Shown piece after piece: positions 46,084 through 54,526 of a DNA stretch of 64,000 nt. The DNA lies in NCBI RefSeq assembly GCF_947488185.1, contig NZ_CANKYM010000002.1, positions 1,033,408-1,097,407 on the forward strand. Direction: 5' to 3'. Numbering within the stretch: the first letter of the stretch is position 1; each line of letters starts with the position of its first letter. The position numbers and the translations under genes were made by a program. Under the pieces are notes generated by a model. It saw only the letters and a program-made list of their open reading frames with translations. It ran no database searches and was not told the origin of the DNA. The stretch comes from an uncultured Roseobacter sp. (lineage in GTDB: Bacteria > Pseudomonadota > Alphaproteobacteria > Rhodobacterales > Rhodobacteraceae).

Positions 46084-47418
46084 TCAGGATGGCGACAGAC
46101 AGAGGTCGAGCAGATGCGCAAAGTCACGCGCGTCCAGACTATCGAAACTGCCAGCAAATGTCTCTATGCGACCCGCGCGGGTCTCTCCCAGAATAGGATC
46201 GGCGAAGAGATGAAACTTGTCCGAGATTTCCGTATCGGACAGTGGCATATCCACATCGCCACGGGGCGTGCGGGGCTCGGAGGTCACAGTGCGACCGTCG
46301 GACGTTGTTAGGCTGACGCTGGCCCAACGTTTGCCGACGCTGATTTTGGTAAAGTGCTGATCGTCAATGAGTTGCGTGGCGTTGCTAATCCGCAGGATGT
46401 CTGCGTCCTGCAAGGTCTCGGTGGCCAGTTCAGGCGCGCCGACTTGCTCTCTTACGATCATTGTTGCGACGGGAAAAGCAATGGCGTAGGCAAATTCATC
46501 GGGTGTTGCAGGAGTATGGCCTGCAAGGCGTGTCGCATTGTGGAAGGTGTGTATCTTGACGCCCGCAATCTGGCTGTGCTGCAGCCCGTGGTCCCGCATC
46601 AGATCCTGCGCGGCGTCTATGGCGGGATGCGCCCAGCGGCAGCAGGGATAGGCTTTGTAGTGCGTATCCTCGACCAGTCGCCAGCGCTCCCCAAGGTCCG
46701 ACCAGTATTCGGGCGCCTGTTCGCAGGTCAGGGCCGGGGAACCGGTGAAGCCCATCTGCGCAAGATAGGCTGCCGTCACGCCCGAGGGCGCGCCCCAGCC
46801 AACGCCATCCCTCAACATCGTCGGATGATCGATGCAGCGCATCATCTGGCTGCGTGGTCCGTGGTATTCGCCGATCCCGGCGGCCTGTCTGATCTGGTCC
46901 GGTGTGCAATGCAGTGCCCGCGCACAGGCGACGGCAACCCCGATGGAGGTCCACGCCCCGGATGTGTGGTAGTCAGCGCAGGTGGCGTGCTGCGCCAGTC
47001 CCGCACGATAGCTGACCTCGTAAGCTATAGCCAGAAGTGTCGCAAAATCAGTGCCTTGCAGGTTGGCGCTGACATCCGCCATGGCCATCAATGCCGGAAA
47101 GACGGCGGAACCTGCGTGCCCCTTGCAGGGCGAGCTACCATCATGCGCATCCACGCTGTCGATGGTGAAGGCACCGGCCATCGCCGCGCCTGCCGGGCTG
47201 ACAATGGCGCCCTGCATCAATATCCGCGCGCTGCCCGCTTGCCCTGACCCGAAAAGCGCAACGGCGGCGCGCCGGGCAATACCCGCCATTTCAGTGGTCG
47301 AGGCGACTGCAGCCACCCCCATCGTGTCCAGAAAGGATCGGCGCAGCACCCGCAGCGCGTCCTGAGGTAGGTCCTCATAGCTGAGGGTCGCGGCGAAGTC
47401 GTGAAAGGCGGGGGGCAT
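46084..47418 (-). CDS. MmgE/PrpD family protein
   Basis: Relative of 2-methylcitrate dehydratase PrpD, 444 residues. The N-terminal helical domain shows YEDLPQDALRVLRRSFLDTMGVA, and the active-site region contains HDGSSPCKGHAGSAVFPALMA; later come HTFHNATRLAGHTPATPDEFAYAI and the second domain. The ATG at 47418 follows AAAGGAC; the frame is open from 47445. The gene stands next to valine-degradation genes that yield propionyl-CoA, which is consistent with a link to propionate use, but prpB and prpC are not here, so another dehydratase or isomerase role is possible. Confidence 0.85.
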   Translation of the reverse strand: MPPAFHDFAATLSYEDLPQDALRVLRRSFLDTMGVAAVASTTEMAGIARRAAVALFGSGQAGSARILMQGAIVSPAGAAMAGAFTIDSVDAHDGSSPCKGHAGSAVFPALMAMADVSANLQGTDFATLLAIAYEVSYRAGLAQHATCADYHTSGAWTSIGVAVACARALHCTPDQIRQAAGIGEYHGPRSQMMRCIDHPTMLRDGVGWGAPSGVTAAYLAQMGFTGSPALTCEQAPEYWSDLGERWRLVEDTHYKAYPCCRWAHPAIDAAQDLMRDHGLQHSQIAGVKIHTFHNATRLAGHTPATPDEFAYAIAFPVATMIVREQVGAPELATETLQDADILRISNATQLIDDQHFTKISVGKRWASVSLTTSDGRTVTSEPRTPRGDVDMPLSDTEISDKFHLFADPILGETRAGRIETFAGSFDSLDARDFAHLLDLCLSPS

Positions 47419-47484
47419 CGGCTGTCCTTTGCGGCTTTGCATCACCCTAACCCGGGATCACCGCTGTGATGGTCTGTTTGCGAC

Positions 47485-48369
47485 CTAGCCGGACCTGCCG
47501 CGTTCGGAAAAGCGCGGCAACATCGCCGAGAAATCCTTGCCCAACCCGTCTTCATCCTGCACGAACTGCCGATAGAGCCTGTGGGCCAGGGCCCCCATCG
47601 GGGTGTCCGCGTCCACGGCTTCTGCCGCCTGTTGCGACAGTCCCAGATCCTTCACCATCAGTTCGGCGGCAAAGCCGGGCGTATAATCATTGTCGGCTGG
47701 GCTGGTGGGGCCCACGCCGGGGGCAGGGCAGTAGGCATTCATGCTCCAGCTGTAGCCGGAGGAGGTGCTGACCACATCGAACATCTTTTGCCGGTCGAGC
47801 CCGAGTTTGTCGGCCAGGGCAAAAGCTTCGCAGGTGGCGATCATCGTTGCACCGAGGATCATGTTGTTGCAGATCTTCGCGGCCTGACCCGCACCGGCTT
47901 CGCCGCAATGCACGGCCTTTTGCCCCATGATATCAAAAAGCGGCTGCGCCTTGGCAAAGGCTTGTGTTGAGCCGCCGGCCATGAAGGTCAGCGTGCCGCC
48001 CGCGGCACCGCCGATCCCGCCGGAGACAGGGGCGTCCACGAACATCTGGCCACCCCCCCCGGCCTGCTCTGCGACAGCGCGCGCGCTCTCCACATCAACG
48101 GTGGAGCAATCGAGTAGCAAGGCGCCCTGTTGCATCGCGGGCAGGACGTCAGCGGCGACCCGGCGCAGGATGTCGCCATTTGGCAGCATCGTGATCACCA
48201 CATCTGCCTCGCGTGCGGCCTCGGCGGCAGAGGCGGCCATGGTCACGCCCTCCGCCGCGCTGACCGCCGTGTCGAAACCGGTCACTGTGCATCCCGCCTT
48301 GGCCAGATTGGCGGCCATCGGCGCCCCCATGTTGCCCAATCCGATAAAACCTACCTTGAGCGCGTCCAT
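47485..48369 (-). CDS. mmsB: 3-hydroxyisobutyrate dehydrogenase, possible independent start
   Basis: Oxidises 3-hydroxyisobutyrate to methylmalonate semialdehyde with NAD. Starting at the internal ATG 48369 the protein is 294 residues, the family's usual length, with the Rossmann motif GFIGLGNMGAPMA at the very start, DAPVSGGIGGAAGGTL, and the catalytic lysine region GQAAKICNNMI. The ribosome binding site AAAGGAA lies inside the upstream coding frame. The product feeds MmsA, encoded upstream. The alternative is that it exists only as the C-terminal half of the 641-residue fusion. Confidence 0.7.
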   Translation of the reverse strand: MDALKVGFIGLGNMGAPMAANLAKAGCTVTGFDTAVSAAEGVTMAASAAEAAREADVVITMLPNGDILRRVAADVLPAMQQGALLLDCSTVDVESARAVAEQAGGGGQMFVDAPVSGGIGGAAGGTLTFMAGGSTQAFAKAQPLFDIMGQKAVHCGEAGAGQAAKICNNMILGATMIATCEAFALADKLGLDRQKMFDVVSTSSGYSWSMNAYCPAPGVGPTSPADNDYTPGFAAELMVKDLGLSQQAAEAVDADTPMGALAHRLYRQFVQDEDGLGKDFSAMLPRFSERGRSG

Positions 48370-49410
48370 CTGTTTCCTTTCCAGTTGCAACGTGTTTTTC
48401 CCGAGTGGCATCAGCATCTTGCTCACCGCGGCCGCGGGCACCTTCTGATCCGCGAATTGCCATTTCGGTGTGCGGTCCTTGTCTATGATCGCAGCGCGAA
48501 TGCCTTCGAGGAAGTCACCGTGTTCCATCGCACGGAAGGTAAAACGGTACTCCAGCTCCAGCGCTTTGGCGATGGTGATCGACGGGCCGCGCAGACGGTG
48601 AAGGATCTCCACTGTGCTCGCCATGGAGAGCGGGCTGTTGCGTTGCATCTTTTTCAGGGTGTCGCGGGCGAATTCGCTGTCCGCGTGCCGCAGCGTGGTG
48701 AGGATGTCGGCAAGGGTTTCGCCGCCGAAGTGACGGTCGATCTCCTCCTGAAGGTCTGCGAGGGTGCCGGCCGGGGCCTCCTGCGCGGCGTCGGCAAGGA
48801 TATCCGGGCCTGCGCCCTGTTCCAGCTGGTCGATCAGGTCCGGCCAGCGTTCTTCCGGGATATAGAGATCGGCAAAGCCTGCAAGGATCGCATCCGCCGC
48901 CGACATCCGCGCCGCCGTGGTGCCGAGATATTCCCCCAGCCGCCCCGGCGCCAGTGCCAGCATCAGCGTGCCGCCCACATCGGGGACCAGACCGATCCCG
49001 CATTCCGGCATGGCAATCTGGCTGGACTGCCCGACGATGCGGTGCGATCCGTGGCAGCCGATGCCAACGCCGCCGCCCATGGTAAAGCCCTGCAGAAAGG
49101 AGATAACGGGTTTGGGGTATTCGAAAATCTTGGCGTTCAGACGGTATTCATCCGCCCAAAAGGTCTGGCCGTAGGCGAAATCCCCACGTGTGCCGGTGTC
49201 ATACAGTTCGGCAATATCGCCTCCGGCGCAAAAGGCCCTGTCCCCCTCGGCGTCGATGACGACCTGCGTCACTTCGGCCTTTTCGCGCCAGCGGTCCAAC
49301 GCCTCTTCGATCGCCAGACACATCTGATAGGTCATGGCATTCAGCGCCTTGGGCCGGGCCAATGTGATGCGCCCGGTGGTGCCCGTTGTTCGAATGCGAA
49401 TGTCGGTCAT
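47485..49410 (-). CDS. Enoyl-CoA hydratase/isomerase family protein, in frame with 3-hydroxyisobutyrate dehydrogenase
   Basis: A single 641-codon frame. Residues 1-347 form a crotonase-fold enzyme of the 3-hydroxyisobutyryl-CoA hydrolase type (ITLARPKALNAMTYQM, AFCAGGDIAELYD, GFTMGGGVGIGCHGSHRI, GLVPDVGGTLMLA). Residues 348-641 are 3-hydroxyisobutyrate dehydrogenase (VGFIGLGNMGAPMA). These catalyse successive steps of valine catabolism. No stop codon separates them: the frame reads NTLQLERKQM into the second enzyme. An AAAGGAA site just before the internal ATG (48369) suggests the dehydrogenase is also started separately. Whether a fused protein is really made is uncertain. Confidence 0.7.
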   Translation of the reverse strand: MTDIRIRTTGTTGRITLARPKALNAMTYQMCLAIEEALDRWREKAEVTQVVIDAEGDRAFCAGGDIAELYDTGTRGDFAYGQTFWADEYRLNAKIFEYPKPVISFLQGFTMGGGVGIGCHGSHRIVGQSSQIAMPECGIGLVPDVGGTLMLALAPGRLGEYLGTTAARMSAADAILAGFADLYIPEERWPDLIDQLEQGAGPDILADAAQEAPAGTLADLQEEIDRHFGGETLADILTTLRHADSEFARDTLKKMQRNSPLSMASTVEILHRLRGPSITIAKALELEYRFTFRAMEHGDFLEGIRAAIIDKDRTPKWQFADQKVPAAAVSKMLMPLGKNTLQLERKQMDALKVGFIGLGNMGAPMAANLAKAGCTVTGFDTAVSAAEGVTMAASAAEAAREADVVITMLPNGDILRRVAADVLPAMQQGALLLDCSTVDVESARAVAEQAGGGGQMFVDAPVSGGIGGAAGGTLTFMAGGSTQAFAKAQPLFDIMGQKAVHCGEAGAGQAAKICNNMILGATMIATCEAFALADKLGLDRQKMFDVVSTSSGYSWSMNAYCPAPGVGPTSPADNDYTPGFAAELMVKDLGLSQQAAEAVDADTPMGALAHRLYRQFVQDEDGLGKDFSAMLPRFSERGRSG

Positions 49411-49525
49411 TTATCTCCACCCACGCGTCGTTTGATGGGATGTATCGCTTGGCGAATGCTGCTTTTCAAGGCGCCGCGAGGCTGGGGTGCCTGAGAGTGT
49501 TTATCGGCCATGCCGGATGAGGCGA

Positions 49526-49548
49526 GGGCGGCTGGTTCCGCCGCCCTG
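49526..49548 (-). other. Hairpin after mmsA
   Basis: AGGGCGGC and GCCGCCCT form an 8-base stem around a 7-base loop, seven bases beyond the mmsA stop codon on the minus strand. No T run follows, so it is a weak terminator or an RNA-stabilising hairpin between mmsA and the hydratase frame. Confidence 0.4.
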
Positions 49549-49554
49549 CGTTGT

Positions 49555-51054
49555 TCATTCCATCGGCTTGAAGTTGAATTCGCCGCCTTCCTTGATGCCC
49601 GACGGCCAGCGCGAGGTGATCGTTTTCGTGCGTGTATAGAATTTGAAGGCATCCGGCCCGTGCTGGTTCAGATCACCGAACACGGATTTCTTCCAGCCGC
49701 CAAAGGTGTGATAGGCCAGCGGCACCGGGATCGGCACGTTCACCCCGATCATGCCCACATTCACCCGGTTGGCAAAATCGCGCGCGGCATCGCCATCCCG
49801 GGTGAAGATCGCCGTGCCATTGCCGTATTCATGATCCATCGCCAGCCCCAGTGCTTCTTCGTAGCTTTGCGCCCGCACGGTGGACAGAACAGGCCCAAAA
49901 ATCTCGTGTTTATAGATGTCCATGTCCTTGGTGACATTGTCGAAAAGATGCGGGCCGACGAAAAAGCCCTCTTCATAGCCTTGCAAGTTGAAATTGCGCC
50001 CATCGACCACCAGTTTCGCGCCCTGATCGATGCCGGTTTGCACCAGGCGTTCGATATTGGCCTTGGCTGCTGCTGTGACGACAGGGCCGTAATCTACATC
50101 CGTGCCGCCGGTATAGGGGCCCACTTTCAGCTTTTCGATCCGGGGGACCAGTTTTTCGATCAGACGGTCGGCGGTTTCATCCCCCACGGGCACAGCCACC
50201 GAAATCGCCATGCAGCGTTCGCCTGCCGCCCCATAGCCCGCGCCGACCAGCGCGTCTGCGGCCTGATCCATATCCGCATCGGGCATGACAATCATGTGGT
50301 TCTTGGCCCCGCCGAAACACTGCACGCGTTTGCCCTGCGAACAGCCGGTGCCGTAGATGTATTCGGCGATCGGGGTGGAGCCGACAAAGCCGATCGACTG
50401 GATCGTCTGGTCATAGAGGATGGCGTCCACCGCTTCCTTGTCGCCGTTCACGACCTGAAGGATGCCCTTGGGCAGACCCGCTTCCTCTATCAGTTCGGCC
50501 AGCATCAGCGGCACGGAGGGGTCCCGTTCCGACGGTTTGAGGATGAAGGCGTTGCCGCAGGCAATGGCAGGCGCGAACATCCACATCGGGATCATCGCGG
50601 GGAAGTTGAAGGGCGTAATGCCCGCCGTGACACCCAGCGCCTGACGCATGGAATACATGTCGATGCCCGGACCGGCGCTGTCGGTGTATTCGCCTTTCAG
50701 CAATTGCGGCGCACCGATGCAGTACTCCACGACTTCCAGACCCCGCTGCACGTCGCCCGCCGCATCGGGCAGGGTTTTGCCGTGCTCACGGCTCAGCGCT
50801 TCGGCCAGCTTGTCCATGTCGCGATTCAGCAGGTCGACGAATTTCATCAGCACCCGCGCGCGGCGCTGCGGGTTTACAGCGGACCATGCAGGCTGGGCTG
50901 AGGCGGCATAGGCCACCGCTTGTTCTACTTCCGCCTTGGAGGCCAGCGGGCATTTGGCTTGAACCTCACCCGTGGCCGGGTTCATGACATCAGCAAAGCG
51001 CCCGGAGCTGCCTTTTACATGTGCGCCGTTCAGATAGTGGGTGAGTTCTTGCAT
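49555..51054 (-). CDS. mmsA: Methylmalonate-semialdehyde dehydrogenase (CoA-acylating)
   Basis: Converts methylmalonate semialdehyde to propionyl-CoA in valine (and thymine) breakdown. The 499-residue aldehyde dehydrogenase has FNPATGEVQ-type MNPATGEVQAKCPL near the start, ITPFNFPAMIPMWMFAPAIACGNAFILKPSE, the NAD loop SIGFVGSTPIAEYIY, and the catalytic cysteine in GAGYGAAGERCMAISVAV. The ATG at 51054 follows GGAGGA; the frame is open to 51195. A LysR gene diverges from it, and an inverted repeat lies between. Confidence 0.95.
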   Translation of the reverse strand: MQELTHYLNGAHVKGSSGRFADVMNPATGEVQAKCPLASKAEVEQAVAYAASAQPAWSAVNPQRRARVLMKFVDLLNRDMDKLAEALSREHGKTLPDAAGDVQRGLEVVEYCIGAPQLLKGEYTDSAGPGIDMYSMRQALGVTAGITPFNFPAMIPMWMFAPAIACGNAFILKPSERDPSVPLMLAELIEEAGLPKGILQVVNGDKEAVDAILYDQTIQSIGFVGSTPIAEYIYGTGCSQGKRVQCFGGAKNHMIVMPDADMDQAADALVGAGYGAAGERCMAISVAVPVGDETADRLIEKLVPRIEKLKVGPYTGGTDVDYGPVVTAAAKANIERLVQTGIDQGAKLVVDGRNFNLQGYEEGFFVGPHLFDNVTKDMDIYKHEIFGPVLSTVRAQSYEEALGLAMDHEYGNGTAIFTRDGDAARDFANRVNVGMIGVNVPIPVPLAYHTFGGWKKSVFGDLNQHGPDAFKFYTRTKTITSRWPSGIKEGGEFNFKPME

Positions 51055-51164
51055 GGTATCCTCCGCAGGGGTTGGTCCGACGCCTGACAGCCTGTGCCAG
51101 CGGCGGTGAGATTGCCAGAACCATAGTCTTGCAAAAACAAGGGTGAAAGAGGCAAGATGGCAAA

Positions 51165-51190
51165 GTTGTTTTGTAATTTTGCAAAACAAC
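51165..51190. promoter_or_regulatory. Inverted repeat between mmsA and its LysR regulator
   Basis: GTTGTTTTG (51165-51173) and CAAAACAAC (51182-51190) are perfect 9-base arms with an 8-base spacer. A second smaller pair, CTTG and CAAG, lies at 51128-51141. They sit in an AT-rich intergenic space and are likely bound by the divergent LysR protein. Confidence 0.6.
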
Positions 51191-51223
51191 GTCAAGACAT
51201 GTGGGCGTTAAGAAGGCGGGCGG

Positions 51224-52120
51224 GTGCAGACAAACTGGGATGATCTACGGCTATTTCTGGCCGTCGCGCGCGAGGAATCGCTCTCTGGCGCGGGCAAGGT
51301 CCTGCGGCTTGATCCCGCGACCGTAGGGCGGCGTATGCAGCGGTTGGAGGACGCCCTACAAGCCCGGCTTTTTGTGAAGTCGCCACAGGGCTACACGCTG
51401 ACCGAGGCGGGCATGTCCCTGCTGACACGGGCGGAAACGGCCGAGCGGGCGATGCGCAATGCGGTGGCGGAATTGCCGGATGTGTCCGACAGACTGACCG
51501 GCCAGATCCGCATCGGTGCGCCGGATGGCGCCGCGAACTACCTGCTGCCACAGGTCTGTGCCGCGATTGCCGATGAGAACCCGGACCTTGACATCCAGAT
51601 CGTGGCGCTGCCGCGTGTGTTCAACCTGTCGCGGCGGGAGGCGGATATGGCCATCGGCGTCAGCGCACCGACGGCGGGCCGTCTGGTTGTGCAGAAAATC
51701 ACCGATTATCACCTGCATCTGGCGGCCTCAGAGCGCTATCTGGCAGACAGCCTGCCGATTGAAGGCCGCGAAGATCTGCGCCACCATCGTCTTGTGGGTT
51801 ACATCCCCGACATGATCTTTGACCGCGAGCTGGATTACCTCAGCGATCTGGGGATTACCCGCGTGCCGCTGGCCTCGAATTCGGTTTCGGTGCAGATCAA
51901 CTGGATCCGGCAGGGCGGGGGCATTGGCATTGCTCATGATTTCTCCGTGCCGGCCATGCCCGGCGTGCGCCGCATCCTCATCGATGAGATCAGCCTGACG
52001 CGGGCGTTTTACCTGATCCGCCACGCCGACGATCAGCGTAACCTGCGGTTGAGCCGCTTTGCGCAGGCGCTCACTGCAGGTTTGCGCGCGGAAGTTGCAC
52101 GACTCGAAGCGCTGGCTTGA
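51224..52120 (+). CDS. LysR-family transcriptional regulator
   Basis: A 298-residue regulator with an N-terminal winged helix-turn-helix (WDDLRLFLAVAREESLSGAGKVLRLDPATVGRRMQRLEDAL) and the LysR effector domain (IRIGAPDGAANYLLPQVCAAIADENPDLDIQIV). It begins with GTG and diverges from mmsA, with an inverted repeat between, the classic layout of a regulator of the adjacent catabolic genes. The inducer may be a valine-pathway intermediate; this is inferred from position only. Confidence 0.9.
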   Translation: MQTNWDDLRLFLAVAREESLSGAGKVLRLDPATVGRRMQRLEDALQARLFVKSPQGYTLTEAGMSLLTRAETAERAMRNAVAELPDVSDRLTGQIRIGAPDGAANYLLPQVCAAIADENPDLDIQIVALPRVFNLSRREADMAIGVSAPTAGRLVVQKITDYHLHLAASERYLADSLPIEGREDLRHHRLVGYIPDMIFDRELDYLSDLGITRVPLASNSVSVQINWIRQGGGIGIAHDFSVPAMPGVRRILIDEISLTRAFYLIRHADDQRNLRLSRFAQALTAGLRAEVARLEALA

Positions 52121-52179
52121 CTTGATGCCACTTTGCGGTGACGCTGGAGGGGGTGAAACACGTCTCAAGGAGCTTTCGC

Positions 52180-52614
52180 ATGTTGGTGTCACAGATCCTG
52201 AAAACTAAAGCTTTACATGACATTATTACGGTGTCTCCGACCACATTGGTGTCCGAGGCCGCGAAAATCCTGTCCGACAAACGTATCGGCACGGTTGTGG
52301 TCTCTCGCGACGGCAAGAGCGCGGATGGCATCCTGTCGGAACGCGACATCGTGCGGGAGATCGGGGCGCGTGGGGCAGGGTGCCTGACGCACCCGGTGGA
52401 CTCCATCATGACAACCAAGCTGGTGACCTGCGGCAGCGATGACGCGGCGGACGCGGTTCTGCAAAAGATGACCGATGGGCGATTCCGCCATATGCCTGTG
52501 CTGGACAAGGGCACGCTGGTCGGGTTGATTTCGCTGGGCGACGTGGTCAAGGCCAAGCTGATGGAACTGGCGATGGAGAAAAATGCGCTGGAAGGCATGA
52601 TCATGGGGCATTGA
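52180..52614 (+). CDS. Two-CBS-domain protein
   Basis: A 144-residue protein made almost wholly of two CBS domains: HDIITVSPTTLVSEAAKILSDKRIGTVVVSRDGKSADGILSERDIVREI and VTCGSDDAADAVLQKMTDGRFRHMPVLDKGTLVGLISLGDVVKA. Such stand-alone pairs bind adenine nucleotides and act as sensors. AAGGAG at 52167 supports the ATG at 52180. It sits between the LysR gene and coaD; a direct partner is not evident. Confidence 0.9.
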   Translation: MLVSQILKTKALHDIITVSPTTLVSEAAKILSDKRIGTVVVSRDGKSADGILSERDIVREIGARGAGCLTHPVDSIMTTKLVTCGSDDAADAVLQKMTDGRFRHMPVLDKGTLVGLISLGDVVKAKLMELAMEKNALEGMIMGH

Positions 52615-52714
52615 CCCCGGTCTGATCTCACGTCGGCAGTCTCCGTGTTAAGGACTTGCAATTCCATGGCTTAAGTGGTCGTGTGGCAGCAATTCTCACG
52701 ACAGGAGAGCCCAC

Positions 52715-53212
52715 ATGCGCGTTGGCCTCTATCCCGGCACCTTCGATCCGATCACGCTGGGTCATATCGACATCATCCGACGTGCGGCGGTTCTGCTCGA
52801 CAGGCTTGTGGTGGGGGTTGCGATCAATCGTGACAAGGGCCCGCTTTTTGATCTCGAAGAGCGCGTTGCCATGATCGAGGCCGAATGTGCCGAGCTTGCG
52901 AAACAAACCGGCATCGAGATCCGCGTGCATCCGTTCGAAAACCTGCTGATCGACTGCGCCCGCGATGTGGGGGCCCAGGTCATCGTGCGCGGCCTGCGCG
53001 CCGTGGCGGATTTCGAGTATGAATATCAGATGGTTGGCATGAACCGGCAGCTGGATGACACCATCGAGACCGTCTTTCTAATGGCCGAGGCACAGCATCA
53101 GGCGATTGCCAGCAAGCTGGTCAAGGAAATCGCCCGCCTTGACGGGGACATCAGCAAATTCGTGACCCCAAGGGTCAAGACGGCGCTGATGGCGCAGCTG
53201 GGCAAGACCTAG
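52715..53212 (+). CDS. coaD: Phosphopantetheine adenylyltransferase
   Basis: Adds AMP to 4'-phosphopantetheine to give dephospho-CoA, the fourth step of coenzyme A synthesis. The 165 residues show the nucleotidyltransferase motif YPGTFDPITLGHIDII at the start, VVGVAINRDKGPLF, VIVRGLRAVADFEYEYQM and the C-terminal SSxVKE-type helix (ASKLVKEIARL). A GGAGAG site precedes the ATG. Its TAG stop overlaps the TAG of the convergent gap gene in the shared tetranucleotide CTAG. Confidence 0.96.
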   Translation: MRVGLYPGTFDPITLGHIDIIRRAAVLLDRLVVGVAINRDKGPLFDLEERVAMIEAECAELAKQTGIEIRVHPFENLLIDCARDVGAQVIVRGLRAVADFEYEYQMVGMNRQLDDTIETVFLMAEAQHQAIASKLVKEIARLDGDISKFVTPRVKTALMAQLGKT

Positions 53213-54210
53213 AGCAGCGCGCCCATCCGTGCGGCCACGTCCAGCATGCGGTTGGAAAAACCCCATTCATTATCGTACCAGGCCAGCACCCGCACCCATG
53301 TGCCATCCTGAACGCGGGTCTGATCTTCGGCGACAACGGCGCTGTGCGGATTTTTCTTGAAATCGGATGACACCAGTTTGCGTGTGGTTGTGGACAGCAC
53401 CCCGCGCATCGGCCCGTCTGCCGCCGCGCGAAAGGCCGCGTTTACGGCCTCGGCATCCGTCGCCGTGGCAACCTCGACGGAGAGGTCGATACAGGACACA
53501 TTCGGCACAGGCACGCGGATCGCCTGACCGGTAATGCGCCCGGCCAGATCGGGCAGCACCTCGCCCAGGGTTTGCGCCGCACCGGTGGTCGTCGGGATCA
53601 TCGAGACCGCCGCCGCCCGGGCCCGGTAAAGATCATCGTGCGGGGCGTCATGCAGGCTTTGGTTGCTGGTGTAGCAATGCACGGTCGTCATCATCCCGCG
53701 CCGGATGATGAAGCTGTCCTGCAGGACTTTGGCCATGGGGGCCAGGCAATTGGTGGTGCAGGACCCGTTGGAGATCAGCAGGTCCTCTGCCGTGATGGTC
53801 TCGGCGTTGATGCCTTCGATGACCGTCTTGGCCGCGCCCTTGGCAGGCGCTGACAGCAACACGCGGCATGCGCCCCGGGACAGATGTTCACGTGCGCGCA
53901 AGGGGGTGGTGAACCGTCCACTACACTCCAGCACGATATCGACATCGGGCCAGGTGATCGCAGTTGGCTCCTGCACGGACGTCATTCTGATCGTGCCCGC
54001 GCCGAGGTCCAGCCCGGCATCCGAATAGGTCAGGGGGCCGGGGTAGGGGCCGTGGGTGGAATCAAATTCGAAAAGATGGGCGAGTGTTGCTGCCGGTGCG
54101 GGATCATTGATCGCCACGATTTGCATGTCGCGGTGTCCGCCCTCGTGCAGCGCGCGCAGTATCGTCCGCCCGATGCGGCCAAACCCGTTAATGCCTAGTC
54201 TGAGTGTCAT
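53209..54210 (-). CDS. gap: Glyceraldehyde-3-phosphate dehydrogenase, NAD-type
   Basis: Oxidises glyceraldehyde 3-phosphate to 1,3-bisphosphoglycerate. The 333 residues have GINGFGRIGR, the catalytic cysteine in SNGSCTTNCLAP and WYDNEWGFSNRM. The coenzyme loop reads VAINDPAP, keeping the aspartate that favours NAD, and the later DAPHDDL keeps the proline of the NAD-type pocket. It is one of two paralogues, separated by a small membrane protein gene; transketolase lies further upstream on the same strand. Confidence 0.94.
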   Translation of the reverse strand: MTLRLGINGFGRIGRTILRALHEGGHRDMQIVAINDPAPAATLAHLFEFDSTHGPYPGPLTYSDAGLDLGAGTIRMTSVQEPTAITWPDVDIVLECSGRFTTPLRAREHLSRGACRVLLSAPAKGAAKTVIEGINAETITAEDLLISNGSCTTNCLAPMAKVLQDSFIIRRGMMTTVHCYTSNQSLHDAPHDDLYRARAAAVSMIPTTTGAAQTLGEVLPDLAGRITGQAIRVPVPNVSCIDLSVEVATATDAEAVNAAFRAAADGPMRGVLSTTTRKLVSSDFKKNPHSAVVAEDQTRVQDGTWVRVLAWYDNEWGFSNRMLDVAARMGALL

Positions 54211-54265
54211 AGCCTTGACTTCCACTTGTCATAGGGTCCGTCGGCTCGGCGGACGCCCGTCTGTC

Positions 54266-54409
54266 TTATCTCCAGAAGGAGAGCCATTCGATCAACTCAA
54301 AGAGCTTTTTGCCAAGAAACACAAGATGGTCCGTGCCGAAAAGCAGGACATCGACCAACGCCAGAAGCAGGATGATTGCCCCCAGGGCGAGAGCGATGCG
54401 ATTGGTCAT
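54266..54409 (-). CDS. Small single-span membrane protein
   Basis: A 47-residue protein MTNRIALALGAIILLLALVD... with one membrane span (IALALGAIILLLALVDVLLF) and a polar, Trp-containing C-terminus (FLGKKLFELIEWLSFWR). GGGAAAGG precedes the ATG. The gene lies between the two gap genes on the same strand. No family could be named. Codon choice and the good ribosome binding site suggest it is real; the frame is also open to 54463. Confidence 0.65.
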   Translation of the reverse strand: MTNRIALALGAIILLLALVDVLLFGTDHLVFLGKKLFELIEWLSFWR

Positions 54410-54526
54410 AACGTGCCTTTCCCGGACAGGATACCAAAGCGGGGCATCCCAGGGCCCCGCCAATCAGGTGCCCTTTCAACGGTCCGGGTATGACAGTCTC
54501 CTTTCAGCCCCGCAAGCCGGGGCAGA

